Of a stretch of DNA of 64,000 bases, positions 27,416 to 36,388 are shown piece after piece; within the stretch, counting starts at the first letter, position 1, and each line of letters starts with the position of its first letter. The position numbers and the translations under genes are program-made. Source of the stretch: Cellulomonas sp. KH9 (GTDB taxonomy: Bacteria > Actinomycetota > Actinomycetes > Actinomycetales > Cellulomonadaceae). Where the stretch lies: NCBI RefSeq assembly GCF_900114185.1, contig NZ_FOSE01000004.1, positions 451,519 through 515,518 on the forward strand. Direction: 5' to 3'. A model generated the notes under the pieces. That model was not told the DNA's origin and ran no database searches. It saw nothing but the letters and a program-made list of their open reading frames with translations.

Positions 27416-29032
27416 ATGTCCACGACCCTGCCCGCCCCGGCGCCTGCGCACGTCCCCGGCCCCGCGACCGTCGGTCCACCGGACCCCGACGTGCGCCCGC
27501 GCACGTACCTGGTCAAGACGCTCGGCTGCCAGATGAACGTGCACGACTCCGAGCACATGGCCGGGATGCTCGAGCAGGCCGGGTACGTGCCCGCGGCACC
27601 CGCGGAGGCGGCCGCGGAGGACGTCGACGTCCTGGTCATCAACACGTGCGCCGTCCGGGAGAACGCGGCCGACAAGCTCTACGGCAACCTGGGCCGGCTG
27701 GCCGGCACCAAGCGGACGCGCCCCGGCGGCATGCAGATCGCCGTGGGCGGCTGCCTGGCGCAGAAGGACCGCGCGGGGATCGTCGAGCGCGCCCCCTGGG
27801 TCGACGTGGTGTTCGGCACGCACAACCTCGACGTGCTGCCCACGCTGCTCGAGCGGGCGCGGCACAACGCCGCCGCCCAGGTCGAGATCGCCGAGTCGCT
27901 GCAGGTCTTCCCGAGCACCCTGCCCACGCGTCGCGAGTCCGTCTACGCGGGCTGGGTGTCGATCAGCGTCGGGTGCAACAACACCTGCACGTTCTGCATC
28001 GTCCCCCACCTGCGCGGCAAGGAGCGCGACCGCCGCCCGGGCGAGATCCTCGCCGAGGTCGAGGCGCTCGTCGCCACGGGTGCCATCGAGGTCACCCTGC
28101 TCGGTCAGAACGTCAACTCCTACGGCGTCGGGTTCGGCGACCGGCACGCCTTCGGCAAGCTCCTGCGCGCCGTCGGCGCCGTCCCCGGGCTCGAGCGGGT
28201 GCGGTTCACGTCCCCGCACCCCGCGGCCTTCACCGACGACGTCATCGACGCGATGGCGAGCACGCCCACGGTCATGCCGCAGCTGCACATGCCGCTGCAG
28301 TCCGGCTCCGACCGGGTGCTGCGGGCCATGCGCCGCTCGTACCGGGCGGACCGGTTCCTGGGCATCCTCGAGCGGGTGCGCGCCGCCATCCCGCACGCGG
28401 CGATCACCACCGACGTCATCGTCGGGTTCCCGGGGGAGACGGACGAGGACTTCGAGCAGACGCTGCGCGTCGTCGAGCAGTCCCGCTTCTCCTCGGCCTT
28501 CACCTTCCAGTACTCCCCGCGCCCGGGCACGCCCGCCGCTGACCTGCCGGACCAGCTCCCGCGGCACGTGGTGCAGGAGCGGTACGAGCGGCTGGTCGCG
28601 CTGCAGGAGCGGATCTCCGCGGAGGAGAACGCCGCCCAGGTCGGCCGCACGGTGGACGTCCTGGTCGCCGAGGGCGAGGGACGCAAGGACAGCGCCACGG
28701 CGCGCATCTCCGGACGGGCGCAGGACAACCGGCTCGTGCACCTGGCGCTCCCCGTCGGTCTCGACCCGGCCGACGCACCCCGCCCGGGTGACCTGGTGAC
28801 CGTCGAGGTGACCCACGGCGCCCCCCACCACCTCGTGGCGGACTCCGGCCTCGTGCCGGGCGGGGTCTTCCGGGTGCGGCGCACCCGGGCCGGCGACGCC
28901 TGGCAGGCGCGGGCGGAGGGCCGCGAGGAGCACGCGCACGGCGCGTCCGGCGGCGCCTGCGGCACGGGCGCCCCCGCACCCGCCGGTCCGGTCGTGCTCG
29001 GCCTGCCCGCGATCGGGCGCCCGGGCGCCTGA
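27416..29032 (+). CDS. miaB: tRNA-2-methylthio-N6-dimethylallyladenosine synthase
   Basis: Radical-SAM methylthiotransferase that adds a methylthio group to isopentenyl-adenosine 37 of tRNAs reading UNN codons. The N-terminal cluster-binding domain has Cys in TLGCQMN, NTCAVRE and GGCLAQK. The radical-SAM cluster is GCNNTCTFC with Cys 187, 191 and 194. A TRAM domain follows. The last 60 or so residues (Ala, Gly and Glu-rich, with one Cys) extend beyond the usual end. It works after MiaA, which is encoded about 5 kb downstream. The start is set by the leaderless promoter; an extra 27-residue Pro/Ala-rich N-terminus precedes the conserved [13 protein letters not shown]. Confidence 0.95.
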   Translation: MSTTLPAPAPAHVPGPATVGPPDPDVRPRTYLVKTLGCQMNVHDSEHMAGMLEQAGYVPAAPAEAAAEDVDVLVINTCAVRENAADKLYGNLGRLAGTKRTRPGGMQIAVGGCLAQKDRAGIVERAPWVDVVFGTHNLDVLPTLLERARHNAAAQVEIAESLQVFPSTLPTRRESVYAGWVSISVGCNNTCTFCIVPHLRGKERDRRPGEILAEVEALVATGAIEVTLLGQNVNSYGVGFGDRHAFGKLLRAVGAVPGLERVRFTSPHPAAFTDDVIDAMASTPTVMPQLHMPLQSGSDRVLRAMRRSYRADRFLGILERVRAAIPHAAITTDVIVGFPGETDEDFEQTLRVVEQSRFSSAFTFQYSPRPGTPAADLPDQLPRHVVQERYERLVALQERISAEENAAQVGRTVDVLVAEGEGRKDSATARISGRAQDNRLVHLALPVGLDPADAPRPGDLVTVEVTHGAPHHLVADSGLVPGGVFRVRRTRAGDAWQARAEGREEHAHGASGGACGTGAPAPAGPVVLGLPAIGRPGA

Positions 29033-29102
29033 CCCGGCCGGGGCACCCGCGACCCGGGTCCTTCGGACCAGGCCGCCACCAGCGGTGGGGTCTTCAATGG
29101 GT

Positions 29103-29121
29103 GGGACGGCGTTGCCGTCCC
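29103..29121. promoter_or_regulatory. Perfect hairpin in the leader of the AspT-like transporter
   Basis: GGGACGGC (29103-29110), loop GTT, GCCGTCCC (29114-29121), followed 19 bases later by ATG 29141. It could terminate miaB transcripts or lie in the transporter leader. Confidence 0.5.
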
Positions 29122-29140
29122 GCAGCCCCGTGGAGCCGTC

Positions 29141-30730
29141 ATGTCCGAGGTCTTCCTGTTCCTCGCCCAGCAGCCTGTCCTCCTGCTGTTCGTCGTCATC
29201 GGTGTCGGCTCGGCCATCGGGCACGTCCGGGTCCGCGGCGTCGGCCTCGGGGCAGCCGCGGTGCTGTTCCTGGCCATCGGGCTCTCGGCGTGGGCCGCGT
29301 CGTACGGGGTGAACCTCGAGATCACCGAGGCGCTGGGCACGCTCGGGCTCTGCCTGTTCACGTTCTGCGTCGGCCTGGTGTCCGGCGCCACGTTCTTCTC
29401 CTCGCTGCGCCGCAGCCTCGCGCCGATCCTGGCCGTGGCCGGCGTCCTGGTGGCCAGCGCGGCCGTCGCCGTGGGCGTCGGCGGCGTCCTCGGGATCGAC
29501 CGCGCGGTGGTCGCGGGCGCGTGGGCCGGCGCGGTCACCAACACCCCCGCGCTGGCGGCGGCGCGCGACGCCGCCGGGGACGCGACCGGCCCGACCATCG
29601 GGTACGCCGTCACGTACCTGTTCGGGGTCGTGGGCATGCTGGTCGCGGTGTCGCTCGCGCTGCGGCACCGGGACCTCGACACCGACGCCCCGCCGACGCT
29701 CGTCACCCGCACCGTGCGCGTCGAGGCGACCGGGCGACCGCGCATCGAGGACCTGGAGGAGCGGCACGGGGACCGCATCAAGTTCTCCCGCGTGCGGCGC
29801 GGCGAGGAGGCCCCGATCCGCACCGCCGACGGGGGTGACCTGCTCCTGCTCGACGACCTCGTCACGGTCGTGGGCCCCGCCGAGGACGTCGACGCGGTCA
29901 CGCGCGAGCTCGGGCACGCCTCGTCGCACCGGCTGGAGGCGGACCGGCTCTACCTCGACATGCGGCGCATGACGGTCTCCGCGGAGCGGGCCGCCGGGCG
30001 CACCATCGGCGAGCTCGACCTGCTGCACCGGTTCGGTGCCACGATCTCGCGGGTGCGTCGGGGGGACGTCGACGTCGTCGCCACGGACGACTTCCAGCTG
30101 CAGCTCGGCGACCGGGTGCGCGTCATCGCGCCCCGCGAGCGCATGGCGGAGGTCTCGGCGTGGTTCGGCGACTCGGCGCGCGGGCTCTCGGACATCGTGC
30201 CGGTCGTCCTGGGCGGCGGCATGACCCTCGGGATCCTGCTGGGCGCCGTCGCGTTCCCCGTGCCCGGCGGTCACTTCGCCGTCGGGTCGGCGGCGGGGAC
30301 GCTGCTGGTCGGCCTCGTGCTGGGCCGGCTGGGACGCGTCGGACCGGTCGTCACCGCCATGCCCTACACGGCGGCCCAGGCCATCGCCGAGCTCGGTCTG
30401 CTGATCTTCCTCGCCCAGGCGGGCACGCGGGCCGGCGCGCAGATCGGTGCCGCGTTCACGTCGGGGGACTGGCTGCGCATCCTGCTGCTGGGCGCGGTCG
30501 TGACCACGTTCGTCGCCACCGGGCTGTACCTCGTCATGCGTCGGGTGTTCCGGGTCGGGGGGACCCGCCTGTCGGGCATCGTCGCCGGCGCGCAGACGCA
30601 GCCCGCGGTGCTCGCGTTCGCCAACGGCCGCACGGGGTACGACGCGCGGGTCGCCCTGGGCTACGCCCTGGTGTACCCGGCGGCCATGGTCACCAAGATC
30701 GTGCTCGGGCAGCTGCTGGGCGGGCTGTGA
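29141..30730 (+). CDS. AspT/YidE/YbjL-type antiporter
   Basis: Membrane transporter of 529 residues with two Asp-Al-exchange membrane domains (about residues 5-175 and 345-525), each with five to six helices and repeated sequence (NTPALAAA in the first, GAQTQPAVLAFAN in the second). Two cytoplasmic TrkA-C (RCK-C) domains lie between. Family members exchange dicarboxylates or aspartate for alanine; the substrate here is unknown. ATG 29141 follows TGGAGC. It ends three bases from the convergent YbjN-like gene, leaving no space for a separate terminator. Confidence 0.85.
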   Translation: MSEVFLFLAQQPVLLLFVVIGVGSAIGHVRVRGVGLGAAAVLFLAIGLSAWAASYGVNLEITEALGTLGLCLFTFCVGLVSGATFFSSLRRSLAPILAVAGVLVASAAVAVGVGGVLGIDRAVVAGAWAGAVTNTPALAAARDAAGDATGPTIGYAVTYLFGVVGMLVAVSLALRHRDLDTDAPPTLVTRTVRVEATGRPRIEDLEERHGDRIKFSRVRRGEEAPIRTADGGDLLLLDDLVTVVGPAEDVDAVTRELGHASSHRLEADRLYLDMRRMTVSAERAAGRTIGELDLLHRFGATISRVRRGDVDVVATDDFQLQLGDRVRVIAPRERMAEVSAWFGDSARGLSDIVPVVLGGGMTLGILLGAVAFPVPGGHFAVGSAAGTLLVGLVLGRLGRVGPVVTAMPYTAAQAIAELGLLIFLAQAGTRAGAQIGAAFTSGDWLRILLLGAVVTTFVATGLYLVMRRVFRVGGTRLSGIVAGAQTQPAVLAFANGRTGYDARVALGYALVYPAAMVTKIVLGQLLGGL

Positions 30731-30733
30731 GCG

Positions 30734-31252
30734 TCAGTTGTCGGGCACGTCCGGGGGCGGGGTGTCACCGGGGACGACGGGCTCCAGCGCGGCGAACAGC
30801 TGCACGCCGGTGCCCAGCCCGCAGGCCAGCAGCTGCGCCAGCTGCAGGTCCGTGACCCCGGGCTCCAGGTCCGCCGAGACCTCCGCGTAGACGGCGAGCG
30901 CGCCGTCCTCCTCGCGCACGTAGGCCTTCGGCCAGATGCGCTCGCGGTTCCAGTCGTTGATCGCCAGCGCCAGCGGGCGGCGCTGCTCGAGGGGGAGCGT
31001 GCGCTGCCACCTCCCGCGGACCTGCAGGATCTCCTGCTGCTCACCGAGCAGCAGGAACCAGAACCGGCTGCCGTCCCACGTGCCGGTGAGGTCGCCGTCG
31101 TCGTCCACGACGAAGCGGTAGCCGCGTCCCAGCAGGTAGTCGGCCACGCGGTCCCGCGTCAGGGGGCGCGGCGGCTCGTCGTCCAGCGGCGTCGTCTTGG
31201 CCGGCTTGGGCAGGCCGCCGAGGACCCGCAGGAGCCACCCGGGGGCGCTCAC
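30734..31252 (-). CDS. YbjN-like protein, second copy
   Basis: Cytosolic protein of 172 residues with a YbjN-type (type III secretion chaperone-like) fold: FVVDDDGDLTGTWDGSRFWFLLLG, EILQVRGRWQRTLP and NDWNRERIWPKAYVREED. It is a clear paralogue of the gene just upstream, which it overlaps by GTGA. The function of actinobacterial YbjN-like pairs is unknown. Side-by-side conservation and overlap suggest that the products form a heterodimer. Confidence 0.8.
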   Translation of the reverse strand: MSAPGWLLRVLGGLPKPAKTTPLDDEPPRPLTRDRVADYLLGRGYRFVVDDDGDLTGTWDGSRFWFLLLGEQQEILQVRGRWQRTLPLEQRRPLALAINDWNRERIWPKAYVREEDGALAVYAEVSADLEPGVTDLQLAQLLACGLGTGVQLFAALEPVVPGDTPPPDVPDN

Positions 31253-31833
31253 GGGGCCGCCCCCGCCGGGTCCGGGTACCGCTCGTCCAGCGCGTCGAAG
31301 AGCATGCTGCCGGTCGACAGGCCGCAGAACAGGATCTGGCTGAGCTGGGCGTCGGTGGCACCGTGCTCGAGATCGGTGGCGACCTCGGCGACCACGTGGA
31401 CGCGGCCGTTGTCCCGCACCCGGGCGTACGCCTTGGGCCAGATGCGCTCGGCGTTCCACTCGTTGCACAGGTCGAGGACCTCCTCGAGCCGCTCGATCGC
31501 CAGCTCGCGGTGCCACTGCCCGCGCACCTGCAGGATCTCGGACTGCGCGCCGAAGAGGAAGAAGTAGAACAGCCGGCCTCGCCACAGACCGCCCAGGTCG
31601 CCGTCGTTGTCGACGAAGTACGAGAACTGGTTGTCGGTCATCCACGACGCGATCCGCGCGGGGGAGACGGGTGTCGGCGCCGCGCTGCCGTGCTCGACGG
31701 TCCCCAGCTCGCGGGCCAGCAGCTCCGCGACCCGCTCGTGGAGGTCGGCGTCGTCCACGCCGACCTCGGGCGTGCCGGTGACCGGGCGGGTGCCGGACCA
31801 CCACCGGCGTGCGCGCTGACGGAACCACCCCAT
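31249..31833 (-). CDS. YbjN-like protein, first copy
   Basis: Protein of 194 residues with the same domain as its downstream neighbour: FVDNDGDLGGLWRGRLFYFFLFG, EILQVRGQWHREL and NEWNAERIWPKAYARVRD. It carries an extra basic N-terminus (MGWFRQRARRWW). ATG 31833 lies six bases after a TAGGGT hexamer (leaderless). It is divergent from the miaA cluster. Function unknown. Confidence 0.8.
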   Translation of the reverse strand: MGWFRQRARRWWSGTRPVTGTPEVGVDDADLHERVAELLARELGTVEHGSAAPTPVSPARIASWMTDNQFSYFVDNDGDLGGLWRGRLFYFFLFGAQSEILQVRGQWHRELAIERLEEVLDLCNEWNAERIWPKAYARVRDNGRVHVVAEVATDLEHGATDAQLSQILFCGLSTGSMLFDALDERYPDPAGAAP

Positions 31834-31839
31834 GCGCCG

Positions 31840-31845
31840 ACCCTA
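31840..31845 (-). promoter_or_regulatory. -10 of the leaderless YbjN-like pair
   Basis: TAGGGT on the reverse strand, six bases, then ATG 31833. Confidence 0.5.
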
Positions 31846-31906
31846 CCCGGCGCCGCCGACGAGCGGCCTGCCGGTGCGCGGGGCGGGACGGGCGCACGCG
31901 GCGCGT

Positions 31907-31912
31907 TACGGT
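31907..31912 (+). promoter_or_regulatory. -10 of the leaderless gene ahead of miaA
   Basis: TACGGT, six bases, then GTG 31919; divergent from the YbjN-like promoter 62 bases away. Confidence 0.5.
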
Positions 31913-31918
31913 CGGTCC

Positions 31919-32683
31919 GTGCTCGTCGCTGCCGCTCTCGTCCCGGACACGGTGCTCCTGCTGCCCGGCGTCGCGGGGCGTTCCCCCGAGGACCCCGCGC
32001 CGGTCGCGCTGCGGCGGGCGGCGGCCACCGCGACGGCGCGTGCGGTCGCCCACGCCGACCGGGTGGTCGTGGTCGCGCCCGGCCCGCTCACGCGGTGCGT
32101 CGTCGGGCCCGTGCACGCCGGTGCCGCGGCCGCGGGGGTCCCGGACCACCTGCTCGGCGCGCCCGTGCCCGACCTCGTCCTCGGCCCCGTGCCCGGTGCG
32201 CCGCCCGTCCCGGGAGCGCCGGGGACCGGTGCGGTCGTCGGGCTGCGGTCGGCCCTCGACGCCGGTGTCGCGGCGGACCGGCTGCACCTGCTCGAGGTGG
32301 CGCCCGGCCCGGTGACCGGGCTGCGGGCCGTGGGTGCGGCGCTCGGCGCGGACGTGCCGACGGCCCTGGTCGTCGTGGGCTCGGGATCCGCGCGGCACGG
32401 CCCGGGCGCCCCGCTGCCGCAGGACGCACGGGCTCCCGCGTGGGACGGCGCCGTGGTGGCCGCGCTCCGCGCAGGCGCTGGCCGGGCCCGCGACGCGCTC
32501 GCGGGGGCGGACGCGGGGACGGCGGCCGACCTGGCCGCCACGGGCTGGGCGCCGTGGCAGGTGCTGGTCGGCGCGCTCGACGCGCTGCCGCCCGGTGCGC
32601 CCGCCCTCGCGCCGGAGGTGCTGCGCGCGGACGTGTGGCACGGCGCCGCCCACGCCGTCGTGCTCTGGGAGGTCGCGCCGTGA
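31919..32683 (+). CDS. Class III extradiol dioxygenase-like protein of the miaA cluster
   Basis: Ala- and Pro-rich protein of 254 residues. It resembles actinobacterial proteins annotated as class III extradiol dioxygenase subunit B-like, which regularly sit just before miaA. Visible features are LVAAALVPDTVLLLPGVAG at the N-terminus, ADRVVVVAPGP, a TALVVVGSGSARHGPGAP segment and WQVLVGALDALPP. The two His and Glu metal ligands of true dioxygenases are not obvious, so catalysis is doubtful. GTG 31919 is leaderless and the stop overlaps miaA (GTGA). A role linked to tRNA modification is only suggested by position. Confidence 0.7.
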   Translation: MLVAAALVPDTVLLLPGVAGRSPEDPAPVALRRAAATATARAVAHADRVVVVAPGPLTRCVVGPVHAGAAAAGVPDHLLGAPVPDLVLGPVPGAPPVPGAPGTGAVVGLRSALDAGVAADRLHLLEVAPGPVTGLRAVGAALGADVPTALVVVGSGSARHGPGAPLPQDARAPAWDGAVVAALRAGAGRARDALAGADAGTAADLAATGWAPWQVLVGALDALPPGAPALAPEVLRADVWHGAAHAVVLWEVAP

Positions 32684-33636
32684 GCCTCGTCGTCGCGGTC
32701 GTCGGCCCCACCGCCACCGGCAAGTCCGACCTCGCACTCGACCTCGCGCAGGCCCTGGGCGCGGAGGTCGTCAACACCGATGCCATGCAGCTGTACCGCG
32801 GGATGGACATCGGCACGGCGAAGCTGGCCCCGGAGGACCGCCGCGGGATCGCGCACCACCTGCTGGACGTGCTGGACCCGCTGGAGGAGGCGTCCGTCGC
32901 GGACTACCAGCTGCTCGCGCGCCGTGTGCTGCGGGACGTCGACGCCCGGGGGTCGCGGGCGGTGGCCGTCGGGGGCTCCGGGCTGTACGTGCGCGCCCTG
33001 CTCGACCGCATGGAGTTCCCCGGCACCGATCCGGAGGTGCGCGCGCGCCTCGAGGAGCGCGTCGAGGTGGAGGGTGTCCGTGCCCTGCACGACGAGCTGG
33101 CCGCGCTGGACCCGGTCGCCGCCGCCGGCATCGGGCCGCGCAACGCCCGCCGGGTGGTGCGTGCGCTGGAGGTCGTCGCGCTGACGGGGCGCCCGTACTC
33201 CGCGACCCTGCCCCGCCACGAGTACGAGGTGCCGGCCCTGCAGATCGGTCTGGACTGCGACCGGGCCGCGCTGGACGCCCGCATCGAGGTGCGGGTGGAC
33301 CGGATGTGGGACGGCGGCCTGCTCGCCGAGGTGGAGCGCCTCGAGCGGCACGGGCTGGGTCGCACGGCGTCGCGCGCGGTCGGGTACGCGCAGGCGCTCG
33401 CCCACCTGCACGGTGGGCTCGACGCCGATGCGGCGCGTGCCGCGACGGCCGCCGGCACGCGGCGGCTCGCCCGCAAGCAGATGGGCTGGTTCGGGCGCGA
33501 CCCGCGCGTCCACTGGCTCGACGCCCGTGACCCGGACCTCGTCGCGCACGCGCTCGAGCTGGTCGAGGCGGCCGACGCCGACCGGCTCCCGCCGCCCGAC
33601 CCGGACGCACGCGTGCGCCGTACGCTGGGCTCGTGA
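32680..33636 (+). CDS. miaA: tRNA dimethylallyltransferase
   Basis: Transfers the dimethylallyl group from DMAPP to adenosine 37 of tRNAs, the step before MiaB. The P-loop is GPTATGKSD near residue 10. DAMQLYRGMDIGTAK, HHLLDVLDP and VGGSGLYVRALL are the standard substrate and tRNA contacts, and a C-terminal RKQMGWFGRDPRVHWLD completes the fold. The length is 318 residues. The start overlaps the preceding stop and its own stop overlaps dapF, so translation is coupled through the cluster. Confidence 0.96.
   Translation: MSLVVAVVGPTATGKSDLALDLAQALGAEVVNTDAMQLYRGMDIGTAKLAPEDRRGIAHHLLDVLDPLEEASVADYQLLARRVLRDVDARGSRAVAVGGSGLYVRALLDRMEFPGTDPEVRARLEERVEVEGVRALHDELAALDPVAAAGIGPRNARRVVRALEVVALTGRPYSATLPRHEYEVPALQIGLDCDRAALDARIEVRVDRMWDGGLLAEVERLERHGLGRTASRAVGYAQALAHLHGGLDADAARAATAAGTRRLARKQMGWFGRDPRVHWLDARDPDLVAHALELVEAADADRLPPPDPDARVRRTLGS
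33621..33626 (+). promoter_or_regulatory. Internal leaderless promoter for dapF
   Basis: TACGCT inside the 3' end of miaA, six bases before GTG 33633. dapF may be made both from the operon transcript and from its own leaderless mRNA. Confidence 0.45.
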
Positions 33637-34643
33637 CCGCCCCCACCGTCCCCGTCGCGAGCACCGTCGCGAGCACCCCCGCGGACCCTGCGGCGACGTC
33701 CGCCGCAGCGGGTGCCGCCGCGCCCGTGACGCTCACCGCCGTCCGGGGGCACGGCACGCAGAACGACTTCGTGCTGCTGGACGACCGGGACGGCGTGCTC
33801 GACCTGACGGCCGCGCTCGTGGCACGGCTGTGCGACCGCCGGGCGGGCGTGGGCGGGGACGGCGTCATCCGTCTGGTCGCCACCCGGCACGTCCCCGACG
33901 CGCCGGACGGCACCGCCGCGACGCCGTGGTTCATGGACTACCGCAACGCGGACGGGTCGATCGCGCAGATGTGCGGCAACGGCGTGCGCGTGTTCGCCCG
34001 GTTCGCGCAGCGGCTGGGGCTGTGGGACCCGGCGACCGGGCCGCTCGCGCTCGGGACGCGTGCCGGCGTGCGGACGGTCGCGGCCACGGAGCCCGACGTC
34101 GGGTCCGGTCCCTGGTTCACCGTCGGGATGGGTGCGGTCACGCTGCCGGCGGGCCCCGACGCCCTTGCGGTCGGCGGCGACGCGCACGTGGACGTGGCCG
34201 GCCTGACCGTGACGCGCCCGGGCCTGTCCGTCGACGTGGGCAACCCGCACACGGTCGTCGTGCTCGCGCAGGAGCAGGACCTGGAGGCGGCGGACCTGAC
34301 CCGGGCGCCGGACGTGACCCCGCTGCCGCCGCAGGGGACGAACGTCGAGCTGGTGGTGCCGCTGGGCGAGCAGGTCGCCGCCGACGGGACGGTCGTGGGG
34401 CGCCTGCGGATGCGGGTGCACGAGCGCGGCGTCGGCGAGACGCGGTCGTGCGGGACGGGCGCCGTCGCGGCGGCCGCCGCCGTCCGCGCCTGGGGCGGCT
34501 CCCAGGCCCCGCGCACGTGGCTCGTCGACGTCCCGGGCGGGACGCTGCGGGTCACGCTGCACGCCGACGGCCGGGCGGACCTGGCCGGGCCGGCCGTGCT
34601 GGTCGCCGACCTGGTCGTGGACGTGGCGGCGCTGGACGCGTGA
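33633..34643 (+). CDS. dapF: Diaminopimelate epimerase
   Basis: Converts LL- to meso-diaminopimelate for lysine and peptidoglycan. The two catalytic Cys lie in MCGNGVRVF (near residue 113) and RSCGTGAVA (near 273). A disordered Val/Ala/Thr-rich N-terminus of about 30 residues precedes the conserved HGTQNDFVLLDD. The length is 336 residues. The gene overlaps miaA and the thioredoxin-like gene by four bases at each end. Confidence 0.95.
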   Translation: MTAPTVPVASTVASTPADPAATSAAAGAAAPVTLTAVRGHGTQNDFVLLDDRDGVLDLTAALVARLCDRRAGVGGDGVIRLVATRHVPDAPDGTAATPWFMDYRNADGSIAQMCGNGVRVFARFAQRLGLWDPATGPLALGTRAGVRTVAATEPDVGSGPWFTVGMGAVTLPAGPDALAVGGDAHVDVAGLTVTRPGLSVDVGNPHTVVVLAQEQDLEAADLTRAPDVTPLPPQGTNVELVVPLGEQVAADGTVVGRLRMRVHERGVGETRSCGTGAVAAAAAVRAWGGSQAPRTWLVDVPGGTLRVTLHADGRADLAGPAVLVADLVVDVAALDA

Positions 34644-35089
34644 CCGCGGCGTTCACGGCGTCCGACCTCGGGTCGCCGCTGGGGGAGCGGGCCACGCTGC
34701 TGCAGGTCTCGACGGCGTTCTGCGCGCCGTGCCGTGCGGCCCGGCGCGTCCTGGCGCGGGTCGCCGACGCGGTCCCCGGGGTGCGGCACGTCGAGGTCGA
34801 CGTGGCCGACGCCCCGCACATCGCCGCCGCCCTGGCCGTCACCGCCACACCGACGGTCGTGGTCCTCGACGCCGACGGCACGGTCGTCGCCCGCGCGCAG
34901 GGCGTGCCGACGCCGCGTCAGGTGCTCGGGGCGCTCGGTGCCGCGCTGCCCGCGGAGCCGTCCGACGGCGCGAGCGCCCCGCGCCGCTCGGTCGGCGGGA
35001 CGCCGACGCGCCCCGCGACGAGCACCGCGCCCAGCGCGAGCACGCCCGTGAGCAGGAACGACCCGACGAACGGCGCGGGGCCGGCGTAA
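34640..35089 (+). CDS. Thioredoxin-like protein
   Basis: Thioredoxin-fold protein of 149 residues with active site FCAPCR near residue 31, a cis-Pro loop at ATPTVVVLD and no signal peptide. The usual thioredoxin domain ends near residue 100. The remaining Ser/Pro/Thr-rich tail is read from DNA that also encodes, on the other strand, the C-terminus of the MFS gene, a 172-bp convergent overlap. Start overlaps dapF (GTGA). Cytosolic disulfide reductase or resistance-type thioredoxin is likely; partners are unknown. Confidence 0.8.
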   Translation: MTAAFTASDLGSPLGERATLLQVSTAFCAPCRAARRVLARVADAVPGVRHVEVDVADAPHIAAALAVTATPTVVVLDADGTVVARAQGVPTPRQVLGALGAALPAEPSDGASAPRRSVGGTPTRPATSTAPSASTPVSRNDPTNGAGPA

Positions 35090-36378
35090 CCGGCCGCGCC
35101 CCCCGCGGTCACGAACACGACGCCGGTCAGCGCGAGCGCGAGTGCCGCGCCGACGGAGTCGGCGATCGAGTTGGCGGCGCTGTTGCGTCCCTGGTCCGCG
35201 GGCGTCGACCACCCCAGCAGCAGGACGTTCAGCCGGGACGAGCCGACGCCCATGCCGGCCCCGGTGGCGGTCCACACCCCCACGAGCGCCCACGCCGGCA
35301 GCCCGAGCGCCGTCACCAGCGTCGCGCCCGCGACCCCCACGAGCACCAGCGCCGTGCCGATGCGCACGGCCGTCCGGCTGCGCAGCCGGGACCCCAGGCG
35401 GCCCTGGACGACCGACCCGACCGACCACGCCAGCGCGGCCGTCGACAGCCCCAGGCCGCTGGCGGTGGTGCCCCACCCGTCCCGGTCGACCAGGAGGTAG
35501 GGGACGTACACCTGCGCCCCGAAGAACGCGCCGGAGACCAGGACGCGGGTCGCGATCACGGCGGGCAGGCCGGGGCGCGCACGGAGCGCGCCCTGCGGCA
35601 CGAGGGGACGGGTGGCGCCGACAGCGCCCAGGGCGGCCGTCACCGCGACGACCTGGGACCACGGCGCGGGCAGCTGCGCGGCGACGTTGAGCGCGAGCAC
35701 CGCGACCGCGACGAGCACCGCCCACGCCACCCGACGGGCCGCACGGTCACCGGAGGGGGGCGCCGTCGCCCGGTCGGGCACCGCCGACCCCGCGAGGCCC
35801 CGCACCGCACCCAGCAGGGGGATCGTGGTCGGGACGACGAGGACGGCGACGGCGAGGAACACCCAGCGCCACCCGGCGAGGTCCGCGACGAGACCCGCGA
35901 GCGACGGCCCCACCACCGACGGCAGCACCCACGCCGTGGAGAACCACGCGAACACGCGCGGGTGCAGGACCGGGGGGTACGCGCGGGCGACGACGACGAG
36001 CAGCGTGACGTTGACGACGCCGCCCCCGAGCCCCTGGGCGAGCCGCCCCAGCACGAGCACCGGCATCGACGCCGCCGCCCCGGCCACGACGAGACCGACC
36101 ACGAACAGCGCGACGCCCGCGGCGAACGGCGGGCCCGGCCCGCGCCGGTCGGACCACGCGCCGGCGACCACCATGCCGACCACCCCGGTCGCCAGCGGCC
36201 CGGCGAACGCGAACGCGTACAGGGCGCGCCCGTCGAGCACCTCGGCCACCTGCGGCATCACGGTGGTCACGGCGAACGACTCGAAGGCGACCAGCACGAC
36301 CAGCGCGAACATCGCCGCGGAGATCGTGCGTCGGGCGCGCCACATCGCGTCCGGGGTGGCGTCCTCGGGGGGTGTCAC
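34918..36378 (-). CDS. MFS multidrug-type transporter
   Basis: Major-facilitator exporter of 486 residues with about 12 to 14 hydrophobic helices. The conserved inter-helix loop is SDRRGPGPPFAAG after helix 2, and GRLAQGLGGG lies in helix 4. The family often exports small drugs, but no substrate can be assigned. The start is uncertain because ATG 36378 and later Met codons are all possible. It follows the methyltransferase by 10 bases on the same strand and overlaps the thioredoxin gene tail to tail. Confidence 0.83.
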   Translation of the reverse strand: MTPPEDATPDAMWRARRTISAAMFALVVLVAFESFAVTTVMPQVAEVLDGRALYAFAFAGPLATGVVGMVVAGAWSDRRGPGPPFAAGVALFVVGLVVAGAAASMPVLVLGRLAQGLGGGVVNVTLLVVVARAYPPVLHPRVFAWFSTAWVLPSVVGPSLAGLVADLAGWRWVFLAVAVLVVPTTIPLLGAVRGLAGSAVPDRATAPPSGDRAARRVAWAVLVAVAVLALNVAAQLPAPWSQVVAVTAALGAVGATRPLVPQGALRARPGLPAVIATRVLVSGAFFGAQVYVPYLLVDRDGWGTTASGLGLSTAALAWSVGSVVQGRLGSRLRSRTAVRIGTALVLVGVAGATLVTALGLPAWALVGVWTATGAGMGVGSSRLNVLLLGWSTPADQGRNSAANSIADSVGAALALALTGVVFVTAGGAAGYAGPAPFVGSFLLTGVLALGAVLVAGRVGVPPTERRGALAPSDGSAGSAAPSAPST

Positions 36379-36388
36379 GGCGTGACCG

